Positions 11,669 through 19,588 of a stretch of DNA of 20,601 nt are shown here, in pieces. Origin of the DNA: a virus; the IMG/VR virus record IMGVR_UViG_3300028393_002123, positions 1 through 20,601 of that record, one strand, 5' to 3'. Position 1 is the stretch's first letter, and every line of letters begins with the position of its first letter. A program made the translations under genes and the position numbers. The notes under the pieces were generated by a model. That model worked only from the letters and a program-made list of their open reading frames with translations. It was not told where the DNA came from and did not search any database.

Positions 11669-11865
11669 TTCTCGGAGTGAATGGTGGCGTATGTGCGGAC
11701 CGCTAGGCCGGCGAGCGGCACCGCGGACGGGTCGATCCCACCTTTGATCTCGGTCTTCCGAACGGTGCCGTCTAGCAGCGTTTCGGTGATCGTGGTCGAT
11801 GGAGCGCAGGACGAGAGCGACCATACGAGCGCGAATGCTGCGGCGAGGTAAGCAAGTGTTCTCAT
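11665..11865 (-). CDS. Small lipoprotein, possible outer spanin
   Basis: A 66-aa protein with a clear lipoprotein signal: MRT, a hydrophobic core (LAYLAAAFALVW) and lipobox L-S-S-C with Cys20. The mature part is about 46 residues: a Ser/Thr-rich start, a polar LLDGTVRKTEIKGG strand and a short helix. A small lipoprotein beside holin and hydrolase genes fits an outer-membrane spanin (Rz1-like) or a wall-anchoring lysis component, and implies a Gram-negative-type envelope. It is not Pro-rich like classic Rz1, so this is inference. The start overlaps the upstream 57-aa gene as ATGA, and the stop overlaps the 29-aa gene. Confidence 0.7.
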   Translation of the reverse strand: MRTLAYLAAAFALVWSLSSCAPSTTITETLLDGTVRKTEIKGGIDPSAVPLAGLAVRTYATIHSEK

Positions 11866-12035
11866 GGCTTTCCTGTGGCGTTGAAGTCTTTTGAGACGTA
11901 ACCCATGACGGCGATGGCAACCGGAACTACCCAGGTCTTCCAGTCTTCCAGTTTTGCTCCGTTCTGGAGGATGTTGGTCAGTGCTACGAGCGCAGCAGTA
12001 ATGACCCCGGCGATGGTTGTTTTTAGATTCTTCAT
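11862..12035 (-). CDS. Two-helix holin-like membrane protein (57 aa)
   Basis: A 57-aa ORF from ATG 12035 to TGA 11862-11864. It starts MKNLKTTIAG, then has a hydrophobic helix (about 8-24, VITAALVALTNIL), a polar turn (NGAKLEDWK) and a second helix (WVVPVAIAVMGYV, about 35-47), ending in a short polar tail. I associate the MKTTIAG-start, two-helix plan with small phage holins. Both ends lie in ATGA overlaps, with the 124-aa gene before and the lipoprotein after. Either this or the 63-aa protein should be the holin. Confidence 0.68.
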   Translation of the reverse strand: MKNLKTTIAGVITAALVALTNILQNGAKLEDWKTWVVPVAIAVMGYVSKDFNATGKP

Positions 12036-12406
12036 AGTGCTTCTAGTTCGGCTTGTTTGGCAGCGATTTCCGCCGCGATTTCGAGTTTGCGTTTCTCCAC
12101 GGAAGGTAATTCGGCAGCGGCAAAAACTTGCTCGATGGCTGAAACCGTGGCGGCGTCATCGAGATTGGCGTCTGCGATGGCGGATTTGATCGCGTCCTTG
12201 GCAGAGTCGATCAAAGCATTCTTGGCAGCGAGGTCGATTTCCAGTTCGACGACTTTTGCGAGCGCGCCGAAATTTATCCCGTCGATGTTTCTTGGCCAGT
12301 CTTCGGGGTTGAGTGGACGAGGTTGCGAATCGGGCGTTTCGATAACATAGGCACCCTTAAAAGTGCCGTCTTCATTGTTACAAATACAAATTTGATATGG
12401 TGTCAT
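12032..12406 (-). CDS. Hypothetical protein after the tail fibre (124 aa)
   Basis: A 124-aa protein. Residues 1-45 form a polar beta-rich part beginning YQICICNNEDGTFKGAYVIE, and the remaining 80 residues are helical and Ala/Glu/Lys-rich (from ALAKVVELEIDLAAKNAL to the C-terminal AAKQAELEAL), a likely coiled coil. It directly follows the tail fibre gene, a place where fibre chaperones and fibre-associated proteins often occur, but no specific family is recognised. Its stop is coupled by ATGA to the holin-like gene; the leader has TAACCACC. Confidence 0.65.
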   Translation of the reverse strand: MTPYQICICNNEDGTFKGAYVIETPDSQPRPLNPEDWPRNIDGINFGALAKVVELEIDLAAKNALIDSAKDAIKSAIADANLDDAATVSAIEQVFAAAELPSVEKRKLEIAAEIAAKQAELEAL

Positions 12407-12434
12407 GGTGGTTAGGAAATTACGGTATCTGCTT

Positions 12435-14483
12435 TTAGTTGACCCTTACTACTTCAAGGAATGATCCTGCTAGGCGGGATACTGTTCCTGATCCTGATTC
12501 AATGTAGAAATACAAATACAAAGTTCCAGAGGTTTCGGCTGTTAGTGTGCCGCGAAACCCTGCCCCTTGGGTTCCGCCCGCTCCTACATTGTAGCATGAA
12601 TAACTTGCGTAAGCGGTGGGATAAGCGACTTGAACTACGCTTTCAGTATTGTATCCCACACGTTCGTAGATAAAGGATTGTTTAGCAGCTACAAGGGAGC
12701 ATGTTCCTGCTAGATTCCCATTTGGTGCAGCTGTGCCAGTGGCTTTCAACTTCGCCCACATGCTTATCTTGTAGATACCTCCAGCTACAACATTGACCGT
12801 TAAAGTAGTATCGTTCTGGGTTCCGCTGCTGATGGTAAGATCCGAAGTGGCAACTTTTCTTTGGAACTCGGTTTCAAATACTACGGAGCCGCTGCCTATT
12901 TCATCAGTCAATGCTGCGGCGAGATTCGCGCTTGATGGCGTAGCGAGGAAGGTTGCCACTCCGGTTCCGAGTCCAGAGACGCCAGTTGAGATCGGAAGCC
13001 CTGTTGCGTTTGTCAGCGTTCCCGAGCTTGGCGTGCCGAGTGTTGGAGTCGTTAATGTCGGACTCGTTAATGTCTTGTTCGTCAACGTATCTGTGCTCGA
13101 TGTCGTCACGACGTTGACCCCCTCGACTGCGATTCGACCTGCGGACACGCGGGAAATTGTAGTATCAGTAGCGTGGCCTAGCTCAATGCTGCCGACGCCA
13201 AGTGCAAGCGTGGTGGATGCTGTTAGTCCGCTGATCGGAAGACCTGTGCAGCTTGTAAGAGTGCCACCAGAAGGTGTGCCGAGTGTTGGAGTTGTCAGCG
13301 TCGGACTTGTGAGCGTCTTGTTCGTCAGGGTTTCCGTGCCTGTCAGTGTTGCCAATGTTCCGCTCGTCGGCAGTGTGACATTGGTTGATGCCGTCGTCGT
13401 CAGAGTCAGCGCAAAGTTGCCGCTCGTCGTCAGATTATTCGCAAGCGAAAGATCGCCAGACAGAGAAACTGTCCGCGCTGTGCCAGTTCCGTCTTTGATC
13501 CCGAATCCACCTGTGGCACCATAAATTGCAGTGCGTCCTGCTACAAGCGTCGGAGCAGTGCCTTGCAGCATGACAAAATGCCCAGCCGCACCTCCTGTCG
13601 GAATGCTGGCAAAGTGTCCGGTGTTGGTAGCATCGCCGCTGACGTTTGCAGTTCCGTCAAAGGCAAGTCCGAAGATATTCCGTGAGGTAGCCAGCGCGGT
13701 TGCCGTGGCGACGTTTGAGGTAGTCAGGGCGACTGTGCCGTCGGCGACGTCTGGGAATGCAAAGGCGCGATCGGCGGTCGGACTGTGGGAAAGCGTGGTA
13801 GTATAAGTGCCGTCGTAAAGTTTAAAGGTGGTGCGAGACTGGATGTATGCGTTTGGGCTAAGTGTGGAGATTGCGCCGTTATATGCGATAGTTCCAACTA
13901 CACCATCAATATTATTAGAAAACTCCATTATGATTCCTCCAGACGCAGAGAAGCTGCCAGCAACTCCGCTGCTTGTTGAGAAATTACCACCACTTCCAGA
14001 ATTACTCGCTCCAACAACACCGCTGCCGCTATCGCTCTCAAAAAGTCCTCCGTTTCCATTAGCTGATGCAACTCCCTCAACAGCATTTCCAGAAACGTTC
14101 GCAAATTTTGCGCCGCCTACTGTATTCCGCAGGACGATCTTGTTCGCCGTCGCTGCGCTGGTTGCGTCGGTGATATTGGCACTGACATGAGTGTGGACTA
14201 ATGCCGCATAAACCGTTCCAAAATAGCTTGCCAGAGTCGCCTTGATGTTCGCCCATGTGACCTTCTTCAGCGCGTTGGATGCTGCCGAGTCGGTCAATGG
14301 GATCGTGTCCGCGTCAATCGGAGTCGTCTTCGCTGTCGCTGCGGTTAGAACTGCGCCAACGTTTTCATTAGTGACGGAACCTCCTTGATAGACATTTACA
14401 CCAACAATATCCCGCGATTGAGTGGCCGCGACAGAAACATTGTTGGGAACTTGAGTGACGGTTACTGAAACTGATTCGCTCAT
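12435..14483 (-). CDS. Repetitive tail fibre with C1q-like C-terminus (682 aa)
   Basis: A 682-aa Thr/Ser/Ala/Gly-rich protein typical of trimeric phage tail fibres. The N-terminal region (1-120) includes a [11 protein letters not shown] segment; HTH motifs of this kind occur in fibre stalks. The middle carries Gly/Ser-rich stretches (about 140-200) and two copies of a 35-residue repeat starting [12 protein letters not shown] and ending GLPIS (about 382-417 and 463-497). The last 145 residues, with [12 protein letters not shown], a GTLYLYFY strand and [11 protein letters not shown], resemble a C1q/TNF-like jelly-roll tip, the likely receptor-binding head. It starts at ATG 14483 in an ATGA overlap with the preceding baseplate-like gene. 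Confidence 0.87.
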   Translation of the reverse strand: MSESVSVTVTQVPNNVSVAATQSRDIVGVNVYQGGSVTNENVGAVLTAATAKTTPIDADTIPLTDSAASNALKKVTWANIKATLASYFGTVYAALVHTHVSANITDATSAATANKIVLRNTVGGAKFANVSGNAVEGVASANGNGGLFESDSGSGVVGASNSGSGGNFSTSSGVAGSFSASGGIIMEFSNNIDGVVGTIAYNGAISTLSPNAYIQSRTTFKLYDGTYTTTLSHSPTADRAFAFPDVADGTVALTTSNVATATALATSRNIFGLAFDGTANVSGDATNTGHFASIPTGGAAGHFVMLQGTAPTLVAGRTAIYGATGGFGIKDGTGTARTVSLSGDLSLANNLTTSGNFALTLTTTASTNVTLPTSGTLATLTGTETLTNKTLTSPTLTTPTLGTPSGGTLTSCTGLPISGLTASTTLALGVGSIELGHATDTTISRVSAGRIAVEGVNVVTTSSTDTLTNKTLTSPTLTTPTLGTPSSGTLTNATGLPISTGVSGLGTGVATFLATPSSANLAAALTDEIGSGSVVFETEFQRKVATSDLTISSGTQNDTTLTVNVVAGGIYKISMWAKLKATGTAAPNGNLAGTCSLVAAKQSFIYERVGYNTESVVQVAYPTAYASYSCYNVGAGGTQGAGFRGTLTAETSGTLYLYFYIESGSGTVSRLAGSFLEVVRVN
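12991..13098 (-). repeat. Tail fibre repeat, copy 2
   Basis: This stretch of about 108 bases encodes the second [12 protein letters not shown]...GLPIS unit of the fibre. It matches 13233-13340 over most of its length, with mainly synonymous differences, and the two copies are 242 bases apart. Such in-frame repeats can recombine to change fibre length. Confidence 0.8.
13233..13340 (-). repeat. Tail fibre repeat, copy 1
   Basis: This is the first unit of the pair in the fibre gene, encoding about residues 382-417. The amino-acid motif is nearly identical to the other copy, whereas the DNA differs at several third positions, so the duplication is not recent or has been under protein-level selection. 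Confidence 0.8.
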
Positions 14484-14839
14484 GCTGGTGGCGCGGTTGG
14501 TAAAACCGGAAGGGTTAGGAAAAGATATTCTTGAACTCCGCCGTTGGCGTCAGTCGTTTTGAACGATCCTGAATGATCTCCAACGGCAAGTGACGTTCTG
14601 CTAGCTGCAATCGGACCGACCGTAAACGTCCACGTTGCTGCGTTGTTAATCGTGATTCCATTTCCAACCGTCAAGGTTAGCGTCCGTGCGCCGTCTTTGT
14701 AAAAAACAACGGTTGCGCTTGAAAGCGAGTAGGTCGGAGCGATGCCGTTTGCCGTTATAACAAATTGCACAGATTTCATCGTCGTCCCTGAGACGAGAGC
14801 GGCAAATCGGAATGGTGCTTGTGTCTCTTTTCCGATCAT
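14480..14839 (-). CDS. Baseplate/minor tail-like protein (119 aa)
   Basis: A 119-aa beta-rich protein: [29 protein letters not shown], a [12 protein letters not shown] segment, a WTFTVGP strand and a C-terminal [16 protein letters not shown] tail. The alternation of strands and the a-T-v-x-F-Y-k-d-G type phrase resemble the N-terminal domain of BppU-type upper baseplate proteins, which attach receptor-binding fibres. ATG 14839 is the start because it overlaps the upstream stop as ATGA; the longer open frame is noise over the neighbour. Its stop is coupled to the tail fibre start, consistent with a fibre-attachment role (inference). Confidence 0.68.
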   Translation of the reverse strand: MIGKETQAPFRFAALVSGTTMKSVQFVITANGIAPTYSLSSATVVFYKDGARTLTLTVGNGITINNAATWTFTVGPIAASRTSLAVGDHSGSFKTTDANGGVQEYLFLTLPVLPTAPPA

Positions 14840-15237
14840 GACGAGTAGCTGTTTTGGATTGTGACCGGCAGGGTAGTAAGCAACGAGGAAATGCCGTCGA
14901 GCGTGTAGCCAATCGCTAAAACGCAATCGACCGATTCCAAGGTTGGATTCGTCGTGAAATAGGCGGTGCCGATAGTCAGTGAAAAAACGATCATATTCTC
15001 CCCGTCCTCGGCGGCAGTCGACGCGGTGGCGATTGGTGTCCCGGTGTAATTGCCGACAACCCGGATTCGTGCCAGCCATGCCGATGCTGCGCCCATGTCC
15101 TGCAATTCGCTTCCCCGATAGAATTGCACGCCGATGGAGTAGGTGCCTCCAGCGACTAGCGCCGGGGTCATTTGCGGCGGCGTCGAGTCACCTGGTCGCT
15201 GAACCCAAGCGTTAAGGTCAAGGTCGTAAATCAGCAT
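14836..15237 (-). CDS. Tail/baseplate-like structural protein (133 aa)
   Basis: A 133-aa beta-sandwich-like protein with LIYDLDLNAWVQRPGDSTPP at the start, GGTYSIGVQFYRGSEL, a WLARIRVVGNYTG strand and VIFSLTIG-like strands near 80-95 (seen as NMIVFSLTIGT). The pattern resembles its downstream neighbour, so the two may be paralogous baseplate wing proteins. The family is not recognised with certainty. It starts at ATG 15237 after about 45 bases of gap and is coupled to the 119-aa gene by ATGA. Confidence 0.65.
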   Translation of the reverse strand: MLIYDLDLNAWVQRPGDSTPPQMTPALVAGGTYSIGVQFYRGSELQDMGAASAWLARIRVVGNYTGTPIATASTAAEDGENMIVFSLTIGTAYFTTNPTLESVDCVLAIGYTLDGISSLLTTLPVTIQNSYSS

Positions 15238-15282
15238 GGCGGGAGATTTCTATTTTTGGCGGTGAATGTCAATTTCAAAACC

Positions 15283-15456
15283 TTAGTGGATTGGTAAGGA
15301 TTGCTTTTGAGTAGTAGGCGGGCAAGTTTTGCACCGTGCCTGTGTAGACGCTCCGGGAGTGGTCAAGATCGGAACGCCGACCGGACGTTCGGGCGTCCAT
15401 GTCGGGAGGTTCCTCGGACGAGGGCGAGGCCATTTCTTTTCTAGTTCTTCACTCAT
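15283..15456 (-). CDS. Small Pro/Arg-rich hypothetical protein (57 aa)
   Basis: A 57-aa ORF from ATG 15456 to TAA 15283-15285. The start overlaps the 262-aa gene stop as ATGA (15453-15456), which is why I accept it. The composition is unusual: an acidic N-terminus (MSEELEKK), then WPRPRPRN, LPTWTPERPVGVP and a C-terminal RCKTCPPTT with a CxxC pair. It is probably unfolded or a short linker or assembly peptide of the tail tip. No family is recognised. Confidence 0.55.
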   Translation of the reverse strand: MSEELEKKWPRPRPRNLPTWTPERPVGVPILTTPGASTQARCKTCPPTTQKQSLPIH

Positions 15457-16241
15457 GAGTCAAAAACAAAAACTTCGCCAGATATTGTCGGCTTAACACC
15501 AAGACGAGTAGACTTCCAACATTTTACCATTACATTGACAATACGAGTTTCCCCGACGTCAGACGGCACGGCTGGGTAAAACCATTCGCTAATGCCATCG
15601 CCTCCAGAATAATTCCATGAGCGCGAGGCTAAAAGAGACGGACGTGTAGGCTCAGGTCCGATTCTTCCGCCCGAATCCCAATCGAGCCACGCCTTCGGAA
15701 AGAAACCCTCGTCCCACTGCATTTCCCAAGTTGATCGGGTGTATCCAGTTGGAATACCAAACCGGTATCTGACAAACATTACTAGTATAATAATGTCACC
15801 ATACCCGTCAACTGGAGTATATTCTTTGCGAAAAGATACACAAGATCCATAATCGTCCATCGTTTCCCAATCGACTGCCGCAACCATTGCCGCAAATGAT
15901 GCGGACCGTGAAGCATTGATGTCAACCGGATTTGAAAAAGTTGCGGTAACGTCTCCAGTTTGCGGTTCGCCTTGAGTAAAATCAACATGAAACGGCTCTA
16001 TGTCGACGCCTCCTAAGGTAGCCCAATAGTTTTTGGGGGCATTGTATTCTTGAAATCCTCCATCCGCATAATCATATCGAAAAGTTCGGTAAAACTTATT
16101 TGTGACAGAATCATAGAATACATACATGAGGTATCCATTTCCAGATATGCTTTGGCATTCTTTTTTGGGAGTATCACACAATGGCAGCTCACAAGAGCAG
16201 CAATTTAGTAAGTTCACCTCTTCAATGGTGGCAATTTTCAT
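15453..16241 (-). CDS. Minor tail-like protein with Cys-rich N-terminus (262 aa)
   Basis: A 262-aa protein of unknown family in the tail-tip region. The N-terminus has a cysteine cluster (LLNCCSCELPLC, then KKEC; Cys14, 15, 17, 22, 29) that could bind metal or form a disulfide knot. The rest is aromatic-rich and probably beta (YVFYDSVTNKFYRTFRYDY and several Trp-containing strands), typical of phage structural proteins. It begins at ATG 16241 in an ATGA overlap with the 207-aa gene and ends the same way with the Pro-rich ORF. Confidence 0.68.
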   Translation of the reverse strand: MKIATIEEVNLLNCCSCELPLCDTPKKECQSISGNGYLMYVFYDSVTNKFYRTFRYDYADGGFQEYNAPKNYWATLGGVDIEPFHVDFTQGEPQTGDVTATFSNPVDINASRSASFAAMVAAVDWETMDDYGSCVSFRKEYTPVDGYGDIIILVMFVRYRFGIPTGYTRSTWEMQWDEGFFPKAWLDWDSGGRIGPEPTRPSLLASRSWNYSGGDGISEWFYPAVPSDVGETRIVNVMVKCWKSTRLGVKPTISGEVFVFDS

Positions 16242-16861
16242 GCGCGGGATGAGCTAAGGATTCCGGCGCATTGATTGATCGTCACGTTGCCGCAACCAAC
16301 TTTTTCAAAATCTGCACCGCCATTCCCGACCGTCAGCTTCCCAAGTGGTATGATCACGGTTCCGAGTCCATCTGACACGTCCGGGTTGGTGTTGTCGGGA
16401 TAGTTGGTCCCCTCCGTCCATTCTATCTTAGTGAATAAGCTTCCTGCGGAGGCGCTTGAAGTCACGATGCCAGGTAAAAAGATTTCCCCATCATCGTCGC
16501 GCTGAGATTCGCACGGAACCGATAGATAGACGAGCCATGCGCCATCGGCACTTAGATTGATCCCCTTGGGCGGAACGTTAAAATTCTTATCTCCGCAATA
16601 GCAGACACCGCCGCGAATGCCTCTGGTGAATCCTTCTAATTCGACGCTTATGATTTCCCCGAATGGGCAAAGGCTTGTAGTTGCGGGAGGTCGTTTTTTA
16701 ATCACTGAAAGCGTAGTCCCCCCCGGCGTGCGCGAGGTTCTAATTCCAAATCCCGGTTTGATTTCGCTTGCCTGTTGTCCAAGCACAATCGAATTTAGCC
16801 GAACTGACGACAGCTCGATGTGAAGCGGATTGTGAGGTTGGAAATGTGGGAAATCGTTCAT
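16238..16861 (-). CDS. Minor tail-like protein (207 aa)
   Basis: A 207-aa protein with no catalytic motif. It begins MNDFPHFQPHNPLHIELSSV, has a SEIKPGFGIRTSRTPGG region, an RGGVCYCGDKNF Cys pair, strands with WLVYLSVP, and ends in a Gly-rich GKLTVGNGGADF stretch. The fold is probably beta. Co-linear ATGA overlaps on both sides place it with the tail-tip genes. Whether it is baseplate, tail-tip or fibre-attachment protein cannot be told from sequence. Confidence 0.66.
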   Translation of the reverse strand: MNDFPHFQPHNPLHIELSSVRLNSIVLGQQASEIKPGFGIRTSRTPGGTTLSVIKKRPPATTSLCPFGEIISVELEGFTRGIRGGVCYCGDKNFNVPPKGINLSADGAWLVYLSVPCESQRDDDGEIFLPGIVTSSASAGSLFTKIEWTEGTNYPDNTNPDVSDGLGTVIIPLGKLTVGNGGADFEKVGCGNVTINQCAGILSSSRA

Positions 16862-17577
16862 CCTTGTGGGTAAAGGTCAGGGTCCCATCCTCCGGGGCCG
16901 GAAAGCTGGTATTCTTCAACAATGGTGACGACGCCCGCCTGCTTCGTCCATGAGACTCCCATCACAAGATAATTTTGATCAATGGGTGCAGGTGGACATG
17001 GAGACGGTGGAGCAAGTCTTTTTCCGACTTTATCAAGCAATCCACTGCCCGGGATTGAATCGCTCGCGTATGTGCGTTTGTAAATTGCACCCGGCTTCAA
17101 AAATGATTCAATGCCGCGACGTTTTTTTTCCCAGAGCCCTTTCACAAGTTCGCTCCATGCTGGATTCGCCTCTTGGCAATTTTGAAGCCTCAACTCAATA
17201 TCGTTGATGTCCGCTGCTGTTACTGGCGGATTGTCACGGGGTAGGTAGTATGCTGGATTTGTCTCAATCGGTGCTTCCGTCAATGTCCTGCTGTATTCGT
17301 GTTGCGCCAGTGATTGAGGATCGGTCGCAATGACTCCGCGATAAATCGACGTGATCCGAATGATTCCGCCGGGTTCTTGGTCAAGGTCCGATTCGTAGCA
17401 CTTGAGCGCAGGAATGAACGGGTGATTTGTGAGGTAAGCCGGAATGACCGCAAATGCCGACGTGTCCGCGCACTTGTAAGTAAGAGACGCCTGTGCGCTC
17501 CCGTCCGGGTTAAGATGCAGCGGGCGCTCTGCTTGGTATATCGCTCCGGTGACGTTGCCGATTTTGATTGTAGCCAT
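16858..17577 (-). CDS. Minor tail-like protein downstream of the tape measure (239 aa)
   Basis: A 239-aa protein beginning ATIKIGNVTGAIYQAERPLHL, with a GIIRITSIYRGVIA segment, a Tyr/Asn/Pro-rich centre and a C-terminal VVTIVEEYQLSGPGGWDPD. It is beta-rich and probably forms part of the distal tail or hub. The gene directly after the tape measure in siphophages is usually the distal tail protein or tip, which suits this position, but I do not see a diagnostic motif. The start is 1 base beyond the tape-measure stop (TAA T ATG). Its stop overlaps the next gene as ATGA. Confidence 0.66.
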   Translation of the reverse strand: MATIKIGNVTGAIYQAERPLHLNPDGSAQASLTYKCADTSAFAVIPAYLTNHPFIPALKCYESDLDQEPGGIIRITSIYRGVIATDPQSLAQHEYSRTLTEAPIETNPAYYLPRDNPPVTAADINDIELRLQNCQEANPAWSELVKGLWEKKRRGIESFLKPGAIYKRTYASDSIPGSGLLDKVGKRLAPPSPCPPAPIDQNYLVMGVSWTKQAGVVTIVEEYQLSGPGGWDPDLYPQG

Positions 17578-17578
17578 A

Positions 17579-19135
17579 TTATCGGGCGAGTGTTACGGGT
17601 TGTGGTTTCGACTCGGTGTTTTTTTTAATTGCTTGAAGTGTCTTTTCCGACTGCTGTTGAGCTTTGAGTTGTTCAATAGCGGTCCGCTCGGAAAGGGTCA
17701 ATGCTACTTTAAGATACCCACCGCCGCCACCAACCTTGGCAAGATTATCTGCAATGACGTAACGGCCTCCTTTTGTGTTGAGGTCGGAAAGAATCTTTGG
17801 TGCCTTCTCGCCCTCCCCTGCCTTACCGCCCATCTCCTTAGCGGTTGCGATTGCGCGTGCAATCACATCGGCAAACTTCGCCTTGTCATCGTCGGTATTA
17901 AAGACGTTCGACTTTTGGAATTTTCCGTTGCCGCCTTGTGGGAATAGATTTGCGGCAAACTGCTTAAATTCCTCACCACTTCGTCCCGTTAGCTCTTGAC
18001 CTGATCCCCTAACTTTGTCAATGTAGTCTTGAGATATTGGACCTTTTGTCCTTTTCATTATTTCATCAAAACTATCAGATTTAGTATCTTTCGCCGCGTT
18101 CAGATATTTATTGTAGCTATCAACGTAATTGTAACCATCGCCATATTTTGACATAACCCCGTCAGCTATTGCATTTACGTTAGCTACAAATTCATTCATC
18201 GCAGATGATGTCTGAATTGAGGATATTGCCGCCTGCATTCCTGCCGAAAAAACCTGAATTACGGTATTTATTCCGTCCAACATGGCGGCGGAAAACTGGG
18301 ATGCTACTCCTACGAATCCATCCACTACCATTTCAAAAGTTGAGCCGGAGAAAATGAAATCCCACGCTTTCTGAAGAAAGTCTATGGACTTTGTAAATGC
18401 TTTTCCTATGGCTGGACCAGTGACTCCAGCAACGTAATTAATTCCGCCGACAAGCCAGTTGATCGACTCCTTGAAGGCCAACGTCAATCCAAGTTGCAAC
18501 GCCGTGTAAATGTCGCCGTTTTTGAAAAGTCCAATCAGGATGTTGGCAGCGTCCGCGATGTATTTCCCGAACTCCGCGCCGATGCTCCCGAGGTCTATTT
18601 CATTGAGGTAGTCCAGAGCGACTTGAAGCGGTTTGACAAATTGCTCCGTCATAGTAAGAAAAAACGTGCGAACCTTGGAACTTATCGATTCAATCGTGTT
18701 CCAGACGGTTTGAAAATCCTTACCTGAACGGGTGAGAACGCCAGCTTGAGATCCAAAGTCCGTCGATGCGTCTTTCAACGCGTCGGCGTAGTTGTCCGCG
18801 CCCCCGAAGATTTCCGAAATGTCGCGGCCCGACTTGATGAAGTCGTCAATATGGCCTTGAGCCTCTTGCGCTCCCATCCCGGTGTTTTCAAGCGCCTTTT
18901 GAACTAGGAGGATGTAGCCAGGATCAAAGCCCGCCATCGTCCGGGATGCGTTTTGCATCTCCTTCCCAAATTCGATTGCATCCTTGATGCCGTCTTTGAA
19001 AAACTCTCCAACTTTGAACCCGGCGAACCCGGCGGCCAATCCGCCTAAAAGGTTTTTGGCAGACTTGATGGCTTTGTCAAATCCGTCGATATTGAGTTCA
19101 AGGTAGCCAATCGCTTTTGGTCCGGGACTTGCCAT
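17579..19135 (-). CDS. Tail tape measure-like protein (518 aa)
   Basis: A 518-aa protein with tape-measure character. The N-terminus, YLELNIDGFDKAIKSAKNLL then GGLAAGFAGFKVGEFFKDG, is the classic start of phage tail length proteins. Long helices follow, with hydrophobic patches (about 215-260, including INWLVGGINYVAGVTGPAIG) able to insert into membrane on DNA entry. The C-terminal part is charged and polar and ends in a Lys/Gln-rich helix. It is short for a siphophage tape measure, implying a short tail or that another protein contributes. It follows the assembly chaperone frameshift pair, exactly the lambda-like order (chaperones then tape measure). Confidence 0.82.
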   Translation of the reverse strand: MASPGPKAIGYLELNIDGFDKAIKSAKNLLGGLAAGFAGFKVGEFFKDGIKDAIEFGKEMQNASRTMAGFDPGYILLVQKALENTGMGAQEAQGHIDDFIKSGRDISEIFGGADNYADALKDASTDFGSQAGVLTRSGKDFQTVWNTIESISSKVRTFFLTMTEQFVKPLQVALDYLNEIDLGSIGAEFGKYIADAANILIGLFKNGDIYTALQLGLTLAFKESINWLVGGINYVAGVTGPAIGKAFTKSIDFLQKAWDFIFSGSTFEMVVDGFVGVASQFSAAMLDGINTVIQVFSAGMQAAISSIQTSSAMNEFVANVNAIADGVMSKYGDGYNYVDSYNKYLNAAKDTKSDSFDEIMKRTKGPISQDYIDKVRGSGQELTGRSGEEFKQFAANLFPQGGNGKFQKSNVFNTDDDKAKFADVIARAIATAKEMGGKAGEGEKAPKILSDLNTKGGRYVIADNLAKVGGGGGYLKVALTLSERTAIEQLKAQQQSEKTLQAIKKNTESKPQPVTLAR

Positions 19136-19138
19136 GGT

Positions 19139-19588
19139 TTAGAATGCTTTGGTGGTTTGATCTGCAAGCTTGTCGAGCTTGGCTTTGTAGCCGGATTTCG
19201 CCATTTCCGCCGACTTGTCGAAAACGTGTTTTTGCTTGTCCACGATTTCGGAAAATGCCGACTTGTTCATCACCCAAATGCGGATTGAAAAACCCACGCT
19301 CTCAATCTTCGTCGTCACCCATTTGCGGGCGAACGTGCCACGGGCGCGGATACGTCGATCAAGCTCTTGTTTGACGGTTGACCCTTTCTTGTAGTGCCTG
19401 ATTCGACCCTTTAGGCTTTTGACCTTTTCAAAGATCGTCTGTGGCGACGGCGCAATCAACCATCCTTGTGCCTTGGCGATCTTGATGAAAAATTGCCCTT
19501 GCTGTTCAGCGACGGTCCTACCTCCACGCTTGGCGGTTTCCTCCATGCGGTCAAATGCGCTGTCAAAGCCTGACGGGTCAAATCTCAT
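19139..19588 (-). CDS. Tail protein between chaperones and tape measure (149 aa)
   Basis: A 149-aa basic protein: RFDPSGFDSAFDRMEETAKR, a helix-rich first half, a basic strand-rich stretch (RRIRARGTFARKWVTTKIE), and a C-terminal Lys-rich helix. ATG 19588 is chosen; a TTG just before it is weaker. The ATG lies 11 bases inside the frameshifted chaperone ORF. It resembles short tail completion or minor tail proteins, with no firm family match. Confidence 0.65.
   Translation of the reverse strand: MRFDPSGFDSAFDRMEETAKRGGRTVAEQQGQFFIKIAKAQGWLIAPSPQTIFEKVKSLKGRIRHYKKGSTVKQELDRRIRARGTFARKWVTTKIESVGFSIRIWVMNKSAFSEIVDKQKHVFDKSAEMAKSGYKAKLDKLADQTTKAF

Noticed and set aside
12793-13524. Plus-strand 243-aa ORF inside the tail fibre region
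   Set aside because: It is a Val/Pro-rich mirror of the repetitive fibre codons; repeats in the fibre generate long antisense frames.
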